From Rickettsia hoogstraalii (GTDB lineage: Bacteria; Pseudomonadota; Alphaproteobacteria; Rickettsiales; Rickettsiaceae), in assembly GCF_000825685.1 (NCBI RefSeq), contig NZ_CCXM01000001.1, forward strand, positions 124,001-188,000: DNA of 64,000 nucleotides, in the 5' to 3' direction. A program made the position numbers and the translations under genes. Numbering within the stretch: the first letter of the stretch is position 1; each line of letters starts with the position of its first letter. A model generated the notes under the pieces. It did not search any database. It was given only the letters and a program-made list of their open reading frames with translations, and had not been told where the DNA came from. Shown one piece after another: positions 8,754-17,491 of this stretch.

Positions 8754-11507
8754 ATGCCAAATATAGATCTCCTCATTTTTACTAGCTTTTTAGCAATTAA
8801 TTTGCTAGTTGGACTTCTAAATATCAAAAATATAAAAAACATTCGCGAATATGCGATAGGAAAAAGGAATTTTTCAACAGGTACGATAGTTGCAACTCTT
8901 ATTGCTACTTGGATCGGTACTAGTACTTTTTTAATCGATAATTCAAGAATATATACGGATGGGTTATTTTACTTATTACCTAGTATACTGGGTAGCGTAG
9001 TTAGTTGGTTATTAATTAGTTACTTTATAGCTCCTCGTTTTGAGAATTTTTTGGGTAGATTATCGGCAGCGGAAATAATAGGAGAGGCTTACGGTAACAA
9101 AGTTCGTATTCTTACGTCGATAGTTAGTATATTAATGTCTATAGGTAGAATTGCCATGCAATTCCACGTAGCAAGTTTAATATTACAGCTATTCTTTAAT
9201 ATTTCAAATTTTTACATAGATTTATGTATCGCCACCGTAATAATAAGCTATTCTGCTTTTGGCGGTGTAAAATCGGTTACTTTTACCGAAGCCGTACAGT
9301 TTTTTACCTATAGTGCAATTATTCCGGTAATAGGAATTGTCGTATGGAATGTTTTTAGCGATCCGCATATAGTTATAGACTCAAACGTACAGACTCGTCT
9401 AACTGATTTACAAGGATTGTTTCACTATACTAGTCCTAAATTTTGGATTTCTTTAAATATTTTTATATATTTTGCGATTCCGTCGCTTAGTCCTTCAATT
9501 TTTCAAAGAATATTGATGGCAAAAGACACAAAGCAAATATCAAAAACTTTTTTTATTTCGGCAATTATTTGTCTTTGTTTATCCGCCTTATTTATTTGGA
9601 TTGTAATATTATTACTATCTCAAGATCCAAGTGTTAACACTAATGAATTGTTTTTACGGATTATTAAAAGTTATATAGGATTTAAGGGGTTAATTGTCGG
9701 TGTTATTATGGCAATGATAATCTCAAGTACTAACTCTTATATTAACGTTGCAGCGGTAACTTTTACTAATGACATCATTAAAAAAGCTTCATTAAATTAT
9801 AATTATATAACCGCAATTACTATAGGATTAATAGGTTTTATTATATCACTCTATACGAAAGATTTAATAAATCTATTTCTATTGTTAACTAGTATCTATT
9901 TGCCGCTAATCACTTTGCCGTTAATTTTGTTAATATACGGTTTTAAATCAAGCGCCAAAAGTTTTTTTATCGGTATGATTGCTGCAATATTAACTATTAT
10001 ATTGTGGCAAGTATTTTCTTTAAGAGCAGTTTTAGGTATTTATCCGATATTGCCTGCAACTATCGTAAATTTAATCTTTTTCCTTGGAAGCCATTATATT
10101 TTAAAGCAACCAGGAGGGTTTAATTCTTTAAAAGAGCCGCTAGCCGTTAAAATAATCAAGCAAGAGAGAAAAAGAAAATTTTTGACTTTATTTCGTGATC
10201 TTAAGAATTTTAACATCTTTAAATATTGGGAAAGCACCCTACCAAATCAAGAAATTACTTATAGTTATGTCGGTATATTTATTTTAATATCGATGTTCTC
10301 ATCTTTATATACCACATCGGGTAGTAAAATAATGAACCATTTGGAGATATATAATATTATTTACCATACCACCCTTATCACTGCTGCAATATTAATCACT
10401 TATCCTTTATGGTCTTTAAAATTTAAAAAGAATTATATTATATCTTTATCTTGGTTTGTTGCTACTTTCGTTATATTAATATTTTTCGGTAGTTTACTTG
10501 TTATATCAAATAGTTTTGATCAGTTGCAATTAATGTGTTCGATAATTAACTTACTTATAATTGCAACGATATTCAGGTGGCAAGCTACTTTACTTATGAC
10601 CGTTACAGGCGTGTTTGCAAGTATAGAGTTTTATAAATATTTTATGGATGAGAAGTTATTAATTAGCATAGATAGTTTTCAATTCAAAATAGTATATTTC
10701 CTAACCTTATTTAGTAGCCTTTTAATAGTATTCTTAAAACCAAGGCAGGAGCAAGAAAGATTAGTTAACCTAAAAAATACTCATTTAGGTAATAGAGTTA
10801 ATTATAGAGAGCAGGAATTAGAGAAGTTACTTGATTTGAAACATGAGTTCTTACGTAATATAAACCATGAAATCAATACGCCGCTAACTGGTATTATTAG
10901 CCTTGGTGAAACCTTATGGGCTAATTATGATAAATTTAATGAAGATCAGCGTCGTGGTGCCGTAGAGATTATAGCTAAAAGCTCTATTAGATTAAATAGC
11001 TTGATAAATAATATTCTAGATTTTTCAAAATTATCCAGTCTTAATTATGAATTAAATAAAGAAGATATAAACTTAAGCGAATTACTACATGAAAGGATTA
11101 AAATATGTAAGAAATTATATCTAAACGGCAAAACCTTAAATTTTGTATCTGATATTGAAGAGAATATAATATTTAACTGTGATCCTCATTATATTAAACA
11201 CACATTCGATAATCTAATAATTAACGCTATTAGCTATTGTAGTGAGGGAATAATAAAAATTGATCTACACTCTCAAGAAGATAATATCTTGTTTAGTATA
11301 AAAGACGATGGAATAGGAGTACTGAAAGAGGAATTGCAGAGTATATTCGGCGTATTTGTCGTAAGCTTTAAAACACGTACACCAGCAGGAGGTAGAGGAG
11401 TAGGGCTTGCTCTCTGTAAGAAAGTAATAGAACTGCACGCCGGAAAAATTTGGGCAGAAAACGATAAACAGGGCAAGACCCAGTTTATTTTCACGATGCC
11501 TTTGTAA
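8754..11507 (+). CDS. Sodium/solute symporter-histidine kinase fusion (CbrA-like sensor)
   Basis: The 917-residue protein joins a sodium:solute symporter-like membrane domain (about residues 1-460, with some 12-13 hydrophobic helices) and a second hydrophobic block (about 510-665) to a cytoplasmic histidine kinase. The kinase H-box is 'NINHEINTPLTG' with His705, the N-box is 'FDNLIINAISYCSEG', the G1 box is 'DDGIGV' and the G2 box is 'GGRGVGLALCKK'. No receiver domain or response-regulator gene is adjacent. This architecture is known for CbrA-type sensors, in which transport or binding of a solute is thought to control the kinase. The ligand is unknown. It is transcribed alone and is followed by RPEs. 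Confidence 0.9.
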   Translation: MPNIDLLIFTSFLAINLLVGLLNIKNIKNIREYAIGKRNFSTGTIVATLIATWIGTSTFLIDNSRIYTDGLFYLLPSILGSVVSWLLISYFIAPRFENFLGRLSAAEIIGEAYGNKVRILTSIVSILMSIGRIAMQFHVASLILQLFFNISNFYIDLCIATVIISYSAFGGVKSVTFTEAVQFFTYSAIIPVIGIVVWNVFSDPHIVIDSNVQTRLTDLQGLFHYTSPKFWISLNIFIYFAIPSLSPSIFQRILMAKDTKQISKTFFISAIICLCLSALFIWIVILLLSQDPSVNTNELFLRIIKSYIGFKGLIVGVIMAMIISSTNSYINVAAVTFTNDIIKKASLNYNYITAITIGLIGFIISLYTKDLINLFLLLTSIYLPLITLPLILLIYGFKSSAKSFFIGMIAAILTIILWQVFSLRAVLGIYPILPATIVNLIFFLGSHYILKQPGGFNSLKEPLAVKIIKQERKRKFLTLFRDLKNFNIFKYWESTLPNQEITYSYVGIFILISMFSSLYTTSGSKIMNHLEIYNIIYHTTLITAAILITYPLWSLKFKKNYIISLSWFVATFVILIFFGSLLVISNSFDQLQLMCSIINLLIIATIFRWQATLLMTVTGVFASIEFYKYFMDEKLLISIDSFQFKIVYFLTLFSSLLIVFLKPRQEQERLVNLKNTHLGNRVNYREQELEKLLDLKHEFLRNINHEINTPLTGIISLGETLWANYDKFNEDQRRGAVEIIAKSSIRLNSLINNILDFSKLSSLNYELNKEDINLSELLHERIKICKKLYLNGKTLNFVSDIEENIIFNCDPHYIKHTFDNLIINAISYCSEGIIKIDLHSQEDNILFSIKDDGIGVLKEELQSIFGVFVVSFKTRTPAGGRGVGLALCKKVIELHAGKIWAENDKQGKTQFIFTMPL

Positions 11508-11539
11508 TCGACTACATAGTACTGGGCATTTTTCATTCT

Positions 11540-11700
11540 GTGTCATTCCCGCGTGGCATTGTTGCGTGGACCGGCTTATCCGTCATTGCGAGGAGCCGTA
11601 GGCGACGCGGCAATCTAGAAAAAATAAAAAAATACTTAAAATTAGCATTTTTTACTGGATTGCTTCGTCAATTACTACGTAATTTTCCTCGCAATGACGC
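11540..11700. repeat. Rickettsia palindromic repeats between the sensor kinase and ldcA
   Basis: The stretch begins TCATTCCCGCGTGGCATTGTTGCGTGG and continues into a full GTCATTGCGAGGAG ... CTCGCAATGACG hairpin (about 11581-11699). The frame of the following gene is open through it, so automated starts may be placed here wrongly. Confidence 0.8.
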
Positions 11701-11731
11701 AAAATCAAGCCATAAATTAAAACCCTTATCT

Positions 11732-12637
11732 ATGAAAAAAATTATTTTTAACAAACAACGAGATTTGATATCAATTATAGCACCGGCGTCAGGTTGTCCG
11801 GATGCTAGCGATAAATTAAAAGAAGCTATTAAAATACTAGCTTTGCATGGTTTTAAAACTTTAATAGATGATAAGATTTTTTTAGGTGATGAATTGCCCT
11901 TTTTCGCTGCTCCTAAAGAGGAAAGGCTGAGAATGTTCAAAGAAGCTATGGAAAATGAGCGGGTTAAAATAATTTGGGCTTTCCGTGGTGGATATGGATG
12001 CAGTGAATTTATAGAAGATTGTTTTAATATAAAGCAAAAAGGGGATAAAATCCTGATAGGCTATAGCGATATTACCGTTTTGCATTTATTACTAAATAAC
12101 CATTATAATATCCCAACTATACACGGTTCAGTATTAACCTCGTTACTACCGCCTACTAATCAGGCTATTATGCCTATAATAGATATTCTTGAAGGGAAAA
12201 AGAGCGAAATACAACTTACACCTATAAATAAAATTAGTGAGGAAAATATAACCGATAAAATAACAGGCGGCAATTTAACAGTTTTTAGCAAATTAATAGG
12301 AACTTCTATTGACTTAAAAAAGGGTAATATATTACTGCTTGAAGACGTTAATGAAAAAGCCTATGCCGTGCATCGTAATCTAGTTCAATTAAAAAATGCC
12401 GGTATATTTGACGATATAGAGGCAATAATTTTCGGTGATTTTACTAAAGGTGATGTGTTTGTAGAACAAGCTATAAAAAGTTTTTGTTTAAATCATATTC
12501 CGCATATAGAAGCTTATAAAGCTGACGAAATAGGGCATGGAGAGGTAAATCATCCGGTTATTATGAATCATGAAGTAATTATAAACAGTAATGTTTTAAG
12601 CTTTACTAGCCCTTTTGAAATAGTAGAAAACAAATGA
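11732..12637 (+). CDS. LD-carboxypeptidase (murein tetrapeptide carboxypeptidase, S66)
   Basis: This enzyme removes the terminal D-Ala from L,D-tetrapeptides during peptidoglycan recycling and belongs to peptidase family S66 (LdcA/MccF). The nucleophile motif '[13 protein letters not shown]' contains the catalytic Ser. The C-terminal 'GDFTKGD' and '[11 protein letters not shown]' carry the Glu and His of the Ser-His-Glu triad. I use ATG 11732 because the open frame upstream to 11540 translates only palindromic repeat; from 11732 it is 301 residues, the family length. The stop overlaps the hemC start by 4 bases (ATGA), so the two are translationally coupled. Confidence 0.92.
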   Translation: MKKIIFNKQRDLISIIAPASGCPDASDKLKEAIKILALHGFKTLIDDKIFLGDELPFFAAPKEERLRMFKEAMENERVKIIWAFRGGYGCSEFIEDCFNIKQKGDKILIGYSDITVLHLLLNNHYNIPTIHGSVLTSLLPPTNQAIMPIIDILEGKKSEIQLTPINKISEENITDKITGGNLTVFSKLIGTSIDLKKGNILLLEDVNEKAYAVHRNLVQLKNAGIFDDIEAIIFGDFTKGDVFVEQAIKSFCLNHIPHIEAYKADEIGHGEVNHPVIMNHEVIINSNVLSFTSPFEIVENK

Positions 12638-13539
12638 CAAATTCTATCAGAATAGGTACAAGAAAAAGTCCGCTTGCTTTAACACAAACTAATTTAGTTA
12701 TTCAGCAAATCAAACAATTTTTTCCTGATATTAATTGTGAAATAGTACCCATTATTACTAGTGGTGATTTAATCCAAAATAAACCATTATACGATATAGG
12801 AGGTAAAGCTTTATTTTTAAAGGAAATAGAGCAAGCTTTACTTGATAAAAAAATTGACTTAGCCGTTCATTCTTTAAAAGACGTACCTGGTAGAATACCC
12901 GAAGAGCTAGTAATTGCTGCTGTTTTAGAGCGTGAAGACCCCAGAGATGTTTTTGTATGTTTAAATTATAAATCCATAGAAGAGCTGCCACAAAATGCCG
13001 TAATAGGTAGCTCGGCAGTACGAAGAAAAGCATTTATCCAAAAAATAAGACCGGATTTAAAGGTAATGGTTTTTAGAGGAAATGTTGATTCAAGAATAAA
13101 AAAGCTAATGAATGGTGAAGTTGATGCAACAATTTTAGCATATGCAGGGCTGAAAAGGTTAGGGGTGTTTAATCCGGAGTATTGCCATTTGATAGAATAT
13201 TCACAGATGTTACCGTGTATAGGGCAGGGAGTCATTGCAGTTGAAATACGACAAAATGATAATGCTATGCTTGAGATATGTAACCAAATTAATCATATTC
13301 CTACCTTTGAACTAATAAAACCCGAAAGAGCATTTTTAGAATATCTAGATGCTAATTGCCGTACACCGATTGCTGCTTATTCGCAGTATTTAGATGCCGA
13401 TACTATAAAAAACAATTTTATGCTCGGTAACCTCGATTGTAGTAAAATAACTTTCCATACCGAAGTCACCAATATAAATACTTCAAAAGAAGCGGGTATA
13501 AAAGCTGCTAAAATGATGTTGAATCAACTGGACAAATAG
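12634..13539 (+). CDS. hemC: Porphobilinogen deaminase (hydroxymethylbilane synthase)
   Basis: HemC joins four porphobilinogen units into hydroxymethylbilane in haem synthesis. The 301-residue protein is full length. The N-terminal '[15 protein letters not shown]', the 'HSLKDVP' block, '[20 protein letters not shown]' and the dipyrromethane cofactor cysteine Cys242 in '[10 protein letters not shown]' are all visible. The start overlaps ldcA by 4 bases. HemB (51334-52335) and HemD (22047-22718) are encoded elsewhere in the same window, so the pathway is split among separate transcription units. Confidence 0.96.
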   Translation: MTNSIRIGTRKSPLALTQTNLVIQQIKQFFPDINCEIVPIITSGDLIQNKPLYDIGGKALFLKEIEQALLDKKIDLAVHSLKDVPGRIPEELVIAAVLEREDPRDVFVCLNYKSIEELPQNAVIGSSAVRRKAFIQKIRPDLKVMVFRGNVDSRIKKLMNGEVDATILAYAGLKRLGVFNPEYCHLIEYSQMLPCIGQGVIAVEIRQNDNAMLEICNQINHIPTFELIKPERAFLEYLDANCRTPIAAYSQYLDADTIKNNFMLGNLDCSKITFHTEVTNINTSKEAGIKAAKMMLNQLDK

Positions 13540-13599
13540 ATATTTAAAGAGTATACTCCTTAAATATCCGATATTTAGGGAATATATTCCTCAAATATC
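13539..13599. promoter_or_regulatory. Two tandem 30-bp palindromes, candidate operators
   Basis: Palindrome 1 (13539-13568) starts GATATTTAAAGAGTA and ends in its reverse complement with one mismatch. Palindrome 2 (13570-13599) starts GATATTTAGGGAATA and ends in its complement with two mismatches. The two units are similar to each other and spaced 31 bp apart, about three helical turns. They start at the hemC stop codon and end 6-21 bases before the ATPase start. Either unit could also act as a hairpin terminator for hemC, but neither has a T-run. Confidence 0.6.
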
Positions 13600-13619
13600 T
13601 AAATTTGAAAAGTACCATT

Positions 13620-14777
13620 ATGACGATACAAAGATTTTTAGACTTAGAATTACCAAAAGGACAATCCTGTTTTTTGTGGGGAGCGCGTAAAACCGGTAAA
13701 TCAACATATTTAAAACAACGTTTCTCGGATAGTTTATATATAGATTTATTACAAGCTGATATATATAAAGTTTATTTTCAGAATCCTGAGCGTTTAAGGG
13801 AAGAACTTAGGTCAAAAGATGAGATCTCAACTATTATTATTGATGAGGTACAAAAAGTTCCTTTATTGTTAGATGAGGTTCATTATTTAATAGAATCTAA
13901 TAAATCTTTACAATTTATCCTTTGCGGCTCCAGTGCTAGGCGTTTAAAGTCAACCGGTAGCAATTTACTTGGCGGAAGAGCCTGGAGATATATGTTTTTG
14001 CCGCTATGCTATCCTGAGATAAAAGAGCTTGATTGGCATAAAATTTTCAATCATGGACTAATACCTGATCATTATATTGCATCAAAAAAGATTCATAAAT
14101 ATCTTGCGTCTTATTTATATGATTATATTTTGCCGGAAGTACAATTTGAAGCAAATTTAAGAAAACGGGAAGCATTTGCAAGGTTTTTAGAGATTATAGG
14201 CATTTCAAACGGTGAGATGATAAATTATAGCAATATAGCAAGAGATTGTGGCGTTGATGCAAAAACCGTTAGAACATATTTTGAAATATTAGAGGATATG
14301 TATTTAGGATATCATCTTTACCCGTATAGATCACGTAGTAAAAGGCAAATTATTACGGAAATGCCTAAATTTTACCTTTTCGATACGGCACTTAGCAATT
14401 ATCTAAGAAAATATGAATATCGGGAAATGATAGGATTTGATGCCGGTAAATCTTTTGAGCATTATGTATTCTTAGAGTTAATAGCTTATAAATATTTAAA
14501 CGACAAAAGAGATGAGTTATTTTATTGGCGTACCAAGGAAGGATACGAGGTTGATTTTATATTTCGAGATAATGCGTTTGAGGTTAAAATCGCTTCTTCT
14601 ATACAAAAAAATCACTTAAAAGGTTTATTAGAATTTAGTAAAGATAGTGATTTTAAATTACATGTTATATCTTTTGAAAAAACAAAACGTATAATTAATT
14701 TAGAGAATAAAGAAATTACTATTTGGCCTATTCAAGAATTTTTAGATACACTTTGGAGTAATGAAATATGGCGGTAA
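13620..14777 (+). CDS. AAA ATPase with DUF4143 (PD-(D/E)XK-like) C-terminus
   Basis: The protein has an N-terminal P-loop ATPase domain of the AAA_14 type with Walker A 'GARKTGKST' (about residues 21-29) and Walker B 'TIIIDEVQKVP' near residue 82. A winged-helix-like middle follows, and then the C-terminal DUF4143 domain with 'YWRTKEGYEVDFIF' and 'FEVKIAS', a D...ExK nuclease-like pattern. It has about 385 residues from ATG 13620; ATG 13605 in the same frame adds five residues. The family is common in bacteria and archaea, often as a mobile accessory gene; the role is not established. The tandem palindromes directly upstream suggest specific or self regulation. Confidence 0.85.
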   Translation: MTIQRFLDLELPKGQSCFLWGARKTGKSTYLKQRFSDSLYIDLLQADIYKVYFQNPERLREELRSKDEISTIIIDEVQKVPLLLDEVHYLIESNKSLQFILCGSSARRLKSTGSNLLGGRAWRYMFLPLCYPEIKELDWHKIFNHGLIPDHYIASKKIHKYLASYLYDYILPEVQFEANLRKREAFARFLEIIGISNGEMINYSNIARDCGVDAKTVRTYFEILEDMYLGYHLYPYRSRSKRQIITEMPKFYLFDTALSNYLRKYEYREMIGFDAGKSFEHYVFLELIAYKYLNDKRDELFYWRTKEGYEVDFIFRDNAFEVKIASSIQKNHLKGLLEFSKDSDFKLHVISFEKTKRIINLENKEITIWPIQEFLDTLWSNEIWR

Positions 14778-14797
14778 TAAAATTTAAAAAATATAAG

Positions 14798-14890
14798 TTA
14801 TAAGATTTTTTTGAAATATGAATAATATTCCCGCAAAAATCTTATCAATTTTTGCTAAAAAAGCTATTTTAATTATTAATTAAAATTAAT
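14798..14890 (-). repeat. Partial copy of the MITE-like element found at 35964-36123
   Basis: TTATAAGATTTTTTTGAAATATGAATAA is followed by CAAAAATCTTATCAATTTTTGCTAAAAAA. This matches the centre and one arm of the complete element on the opposite strand with scattered mismatches. Neither GGTTCTGTGAACATTTCTA end is present. Confidence 0.6.
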
Positions 14891-14947
14891 TTACAGATAG
14901 CCTCTAAGAATTTTTAACCAATATAATATTTCTTGTTACTTTTATAG

Positions 14948-16031
14948 TAAGCATAATTCATTTATATCTTTTGCTAGTCCTGACAATTCTTCATTAATTC
15001 GATCAAAACAACTTAACCAAGGAAAGTGTCCTGTATCACATAGTTCGATTATTTTTATGTTAGGACGAGACCATTCCGTATTTTCTAAAAATAGTTTGAC
15101 AGGAAGCGATTTATCATCGTGGCTTCCAATAATTAATGTCGGTAATTTATTAGGTATCCAGCTATATTTATAAGAGTTATAAAAATAATGAAATATTAAG
15201 TGCTTTTTTACATGGTATTGTTTTAGCTCTCGGTTTAATAGTGCCGCTTGGAGTACAGAATATTTTTATATTTAATCAAGGAGCAAAACAGCCAAAATTT
15301 AGCAAGGCTTTACCTAGCATAATTGCAGCCTCAATATGTGATACTATTCTTATATGTATGGCAGTTCTTGGGATATCTTTGTTACTTCTTGAAATTTCTT
15401 GGTTAAAATTATCTATATTTATTGTTGGTTTGACTAGCCCATATTCTTGTTTTTATATTATATGAACAAAGTTCTAATAGCTGCTTTCCTGCTAGGATTT
15501 CATGCTCACAAAATATATATGGGATGTTTGCATAACAAAATGCCTTTAATTCTTTAATTGATTATCTGTTGGGTTTGCGTATAACTCCTTTAGATCATCG
15601 CTTATATCCGGTAAATTATATTTAGTAGCAGTTTCTTTTGTCCAAGGATTATTCGGAGTGCTACTCATTATAACTAAACCGGTTAATATATTTTCTAAAT
15701 TATCTATAGTTAATGAAAACATACCACTAAAAGAATGGGTGACGAGTATACAAGGTGCTAATCTATTTATTACCTCTATTAAGCCCGCTTTCCAATCTTC
15801 ATAACTTATTTCTTCAGTATTACGATTATCGCCGTCCCCAGGAAAATCACCTATATATAATGAACCTTGTAAATCCAATTTTGATACAAAATCAATCAAG
15901 TAATTAGCTCCCATGCCAGGACCGCCGGGAAGAAAAAGCCAATTAAGTTTACAAATACTATCTTCTTTTAATCTATTTAACCTATAATTTCTTATGAATG
16001 AATAATTAGCTTTTATCCCTTCCTCTTTCAT
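14948..16031 (-). pseudogene. Alpha/beta hydrolase gene broken by a frameshift and a 245-bp insertion
   Basis: The N-terminal part (15546-16031) encodes 161 residues with the lipase-like oxyanion motif 'LPGGPGMGANY' and the nucleophile elbow 'THSFSGMF'. Just after 'NQLKN' a stop appears, but another frame continues with 'HEILAGKQLLELCSYNIKTRIWAS' (about 15430-15540). The C-terminal part lies beyond an insertion, at about 14948-15183, and reads 'LPTLIIGSHDDKSLP' with the catalytic Asp and 'DTGHFPWL' with the catalytic His. All three triad residues therefore survive in separate pieces. The insertion at 15184-15428 is a copy of the start of the LysE-family gene at 22696-23337. The intact gene would have been a serine hydrolase of about 275 residues of the proline-iminopeptidase type; its substrate is unknown. 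Confidence 0.8.
15184..15428 (+). repeat. 245-bp inverted duplicate of the 5' part of the LysE-family gene
   Basis: Bases 15184-15428 repeat 23334-23090 (opposite strand) with no indel, and no difference at the encoded protein level. The copy lacks the ATG of the parent. Its apparent ORF (15241-15465) is therefore only a translated fragment that runs into hydrolase antisense sequence. At the left junction AATAATGAAA is shared by donor and target, consistent with microhomology-mediated template switching. Confidence 0.85.
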
Positions 16032-16053
16032 ATAAATTCCTTATGTTGTCTTA

Positions 16054-16130
16054 GGTTTTGTGGACATCTCTAAAAAAATTTAATTTTGGCTATTTTTTGC
16101 TGCAAATTATAAGATTTTTTTGAAATATAA
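16054..16130 (+). repeat. Half copy of the MITE-like element
   Basis: It begins right after a TA dinucleotide with GGTTTTGTGGACATCTCTA, a diverged version of the GGCTCTGTGAACATTTCTA terminus. It continues TTTTGGCTATTTTTTGCTGC and ATTATAAGATTTTTTTGAAATAT, the same as one arm of the complete element at 35964-36123. The other arm is missing. Confidence 0.65.
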
Positions 16131-16138
16131 GTAAAGAG

Positions 16139-16255
16139 AGTGTAGAATTTTTTAAATCAGAGGCAACTCGTAGTCATGTTTCTTATCAAAAAGTGATTAG
16201 AGTGTTATTAGATAAGTATACTAAAACATTACAAAGACAATATCAAAGAGTATAA
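16139..16255 (+). pseudogene. C-terminal remnant of a CopG/BrnA-like antitoxin
   Basis: The + strand frame encodes about 38 residues ending at TAA 16253-16255: 'VEFFKSEATRSHVSYQK' and 'VIRVLLDKYTKTLQRQY'. This resembles the C-terminal ribbon-helix-helix region of CopG/BrnA-type antitoxins ('FFK..A....PYQ.LIR.LLD.Y'). The N-terminal part is missing; a half MITE lies where it should be. No matching toxin is seen nearby. The family assignment rests on a short stretch. Confidence 0.5.
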
Positions 16256-16273
16256 TCTCATAAACTGAGCTGG

Positions 16274-16363
16274 TGGCGGATAGGGTGGGATTCGAACCCA
16301 CGGTACGGTTGCCCGTACGCCAGTTTTCAAGACTAGTGCCTTAAACCGCTCGGCCACCTATCC
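16274..16363 (-). tRNA. tRNA-Ser (UGA)
   Basis: On the minus strand the acceptor stem GGATAGG pairs with CCTATCC. The T-arm GGTTCGAATCC and a long class II variable arm (GCGTACGGGCAACCGTACC) are present. The anticodon loop CTTGAAA gives anticodon UGA, read for serine UCA codons. The 3' CCA is encoded. The 90-nt length fits tRNA-Ser. Confidence 0.95.
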
Positions 16364-16422
16364 AAGAAGATTCATACCAAATAATCTTATATATTTCAAG
16401 GGAAATCTTGAAATATATAAAT

Positions 16423-17415
16423 TTAAATCACAAATCCAAATTGTTCTTTCACTTCGTTAACCGTTTCAGAGGCTCTAATTCTTGCTTTTTCTGCTCCACT
16501 GCGTAGTATTTTTAATAAATATTCTTTATCATTCATTAATTCTAAATATTTATCACGTATCGGTTGTAGATTTGTAATAATAATTTCTGCCAAATCTTCT
16601 TTAAATTTTGCAAAGCCTTGGTTTTGATAATTATCGATTATTTTTTCTAAGCTTTCTTCAGATAAACTTCTATAAATATCTAATAAATTACTAATTTCCG
16701 GTCTTGCTTCTTTATCATAGCTAACAAAGCTTAAATGATCAGTTTTGGCTTTTTTTATTTTTTGATGAATAAGGTCATTATCATCTTTCAAATTAATACG
16801 AGCGAAATCAGATATATCAGATTTACTCATTTTCTTTAATCCATCCCGTAAACTCATGATTCTTGTACCTGAACCATTAATTAGCGGTTCAGGAACTTTT
16901 AGAATTTCTTTATCAAATTTTCTATTTATCACCCCTGCAATATCTCTTGTTAGTTCTAGATGCTGTTTTTGGTCTTCACCGACAGGTACTATATCGGCTT
17001 TATATATCAATATATCCGCTGCCATAAGTACCGGATAGGAAAATAACCCAAGGCAAGCTTTTTCTTGATCGCTTCCTGCTTTATCTTTAAATTGCGTCAT
17101 TCGCTTTAACCATCCAAGCGGTGTAACACAGTTTAGTAGCCAAGCAAGTTCTGCATGCTCTTTCACCATACTTTGGGCAAAAATCGTTACTTTGTCGGGG
17201 TTAAGCCCTGCTGCTAAATAAACGGCAAGAACCCCCATAATTGAATTATTAAGTTCTGAGGGCTTAATATCAACCGTGATAGCATGCAAATCCGCTAAGA
17301 AGAAAAAACAATTATATTCTTCCTGCATTTTAACCCAGTTTCTAATTGAACCTAAATAGTTACCGAGGTGTAAAGAACCGGTTGCTTGCACACCGGAAAG
17401 AACAGTTTTTTTCAT
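16423..17415 (-). CDS. trpS: Tryptophanyl-tRNA synthetase
   Basis: TrpS charges tRNA-Trp with tryptophan. It is a 330-residue class I synthetase of normal length. The HIGH-type motif appears as 'TGSLHLGNYLGS' (about residues 12-23), the tryptophan-binding 'PVLMAADILIYKADIVPVGEDQKQH' near 125-150, and the KMSKS loop as 'LKKMSKSD' near residue 196. Alternating RPE-free flanks and tRNA-Ser just downstream mark it as a stand-alone unit. It is divergent from plsC across a 76-base gap that should hold both promoters. Confidence 0.97.
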   Translation of the reverse strand: MKKTVLSGVQATGSLHLGNYLGSIRNWVKMQEEYNCFFFLADLHAITVDIKPSELNNSIMGVLAVYLAAGLNPDKVTIFAQSMVKEHAELAWLLNCVTPLGWLKRMTQFKDKAGSDQEKACLGLFSYPVLMAADILIYKADIVPVGEDQKQHLELTRDIAGVINRKFDKEILKVPEPLINGSGTRIMSLRDGLKKMSKSDISDFARINLKDDNDLIHQKIKKAKTDHLSFVSYDKEARPEISNLLDIYRSLSEESLEKIIDNYQNQGFAKFKEDLAEIIITNLQPIRDKYLELMNDKEYLLKILRSGAEKARIRASETVNEVKEQFGFVI

Positions 17416-17491
17416 TTAATACCTTTATTTATTTTACTCGTTGTAAAATTATGTTATAAATACCATTTTAATTAATAATTATTTAATAATT

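Noticed and set aside
13605..13620. ATG 13605 as the start of the DUF4143 ATPase
   Set aside because: It would lie 5 bases from the palindrome and adds only five residues; ATG 13620 gives a normal N-terminus, though the choice is uncertain.
15241..15465. Apparent small LysE-like gene
   Set aside because: It is part of the 245-bp copied fragment, lacks the donor's start codon, and runs into antisense hydrolase sequence.
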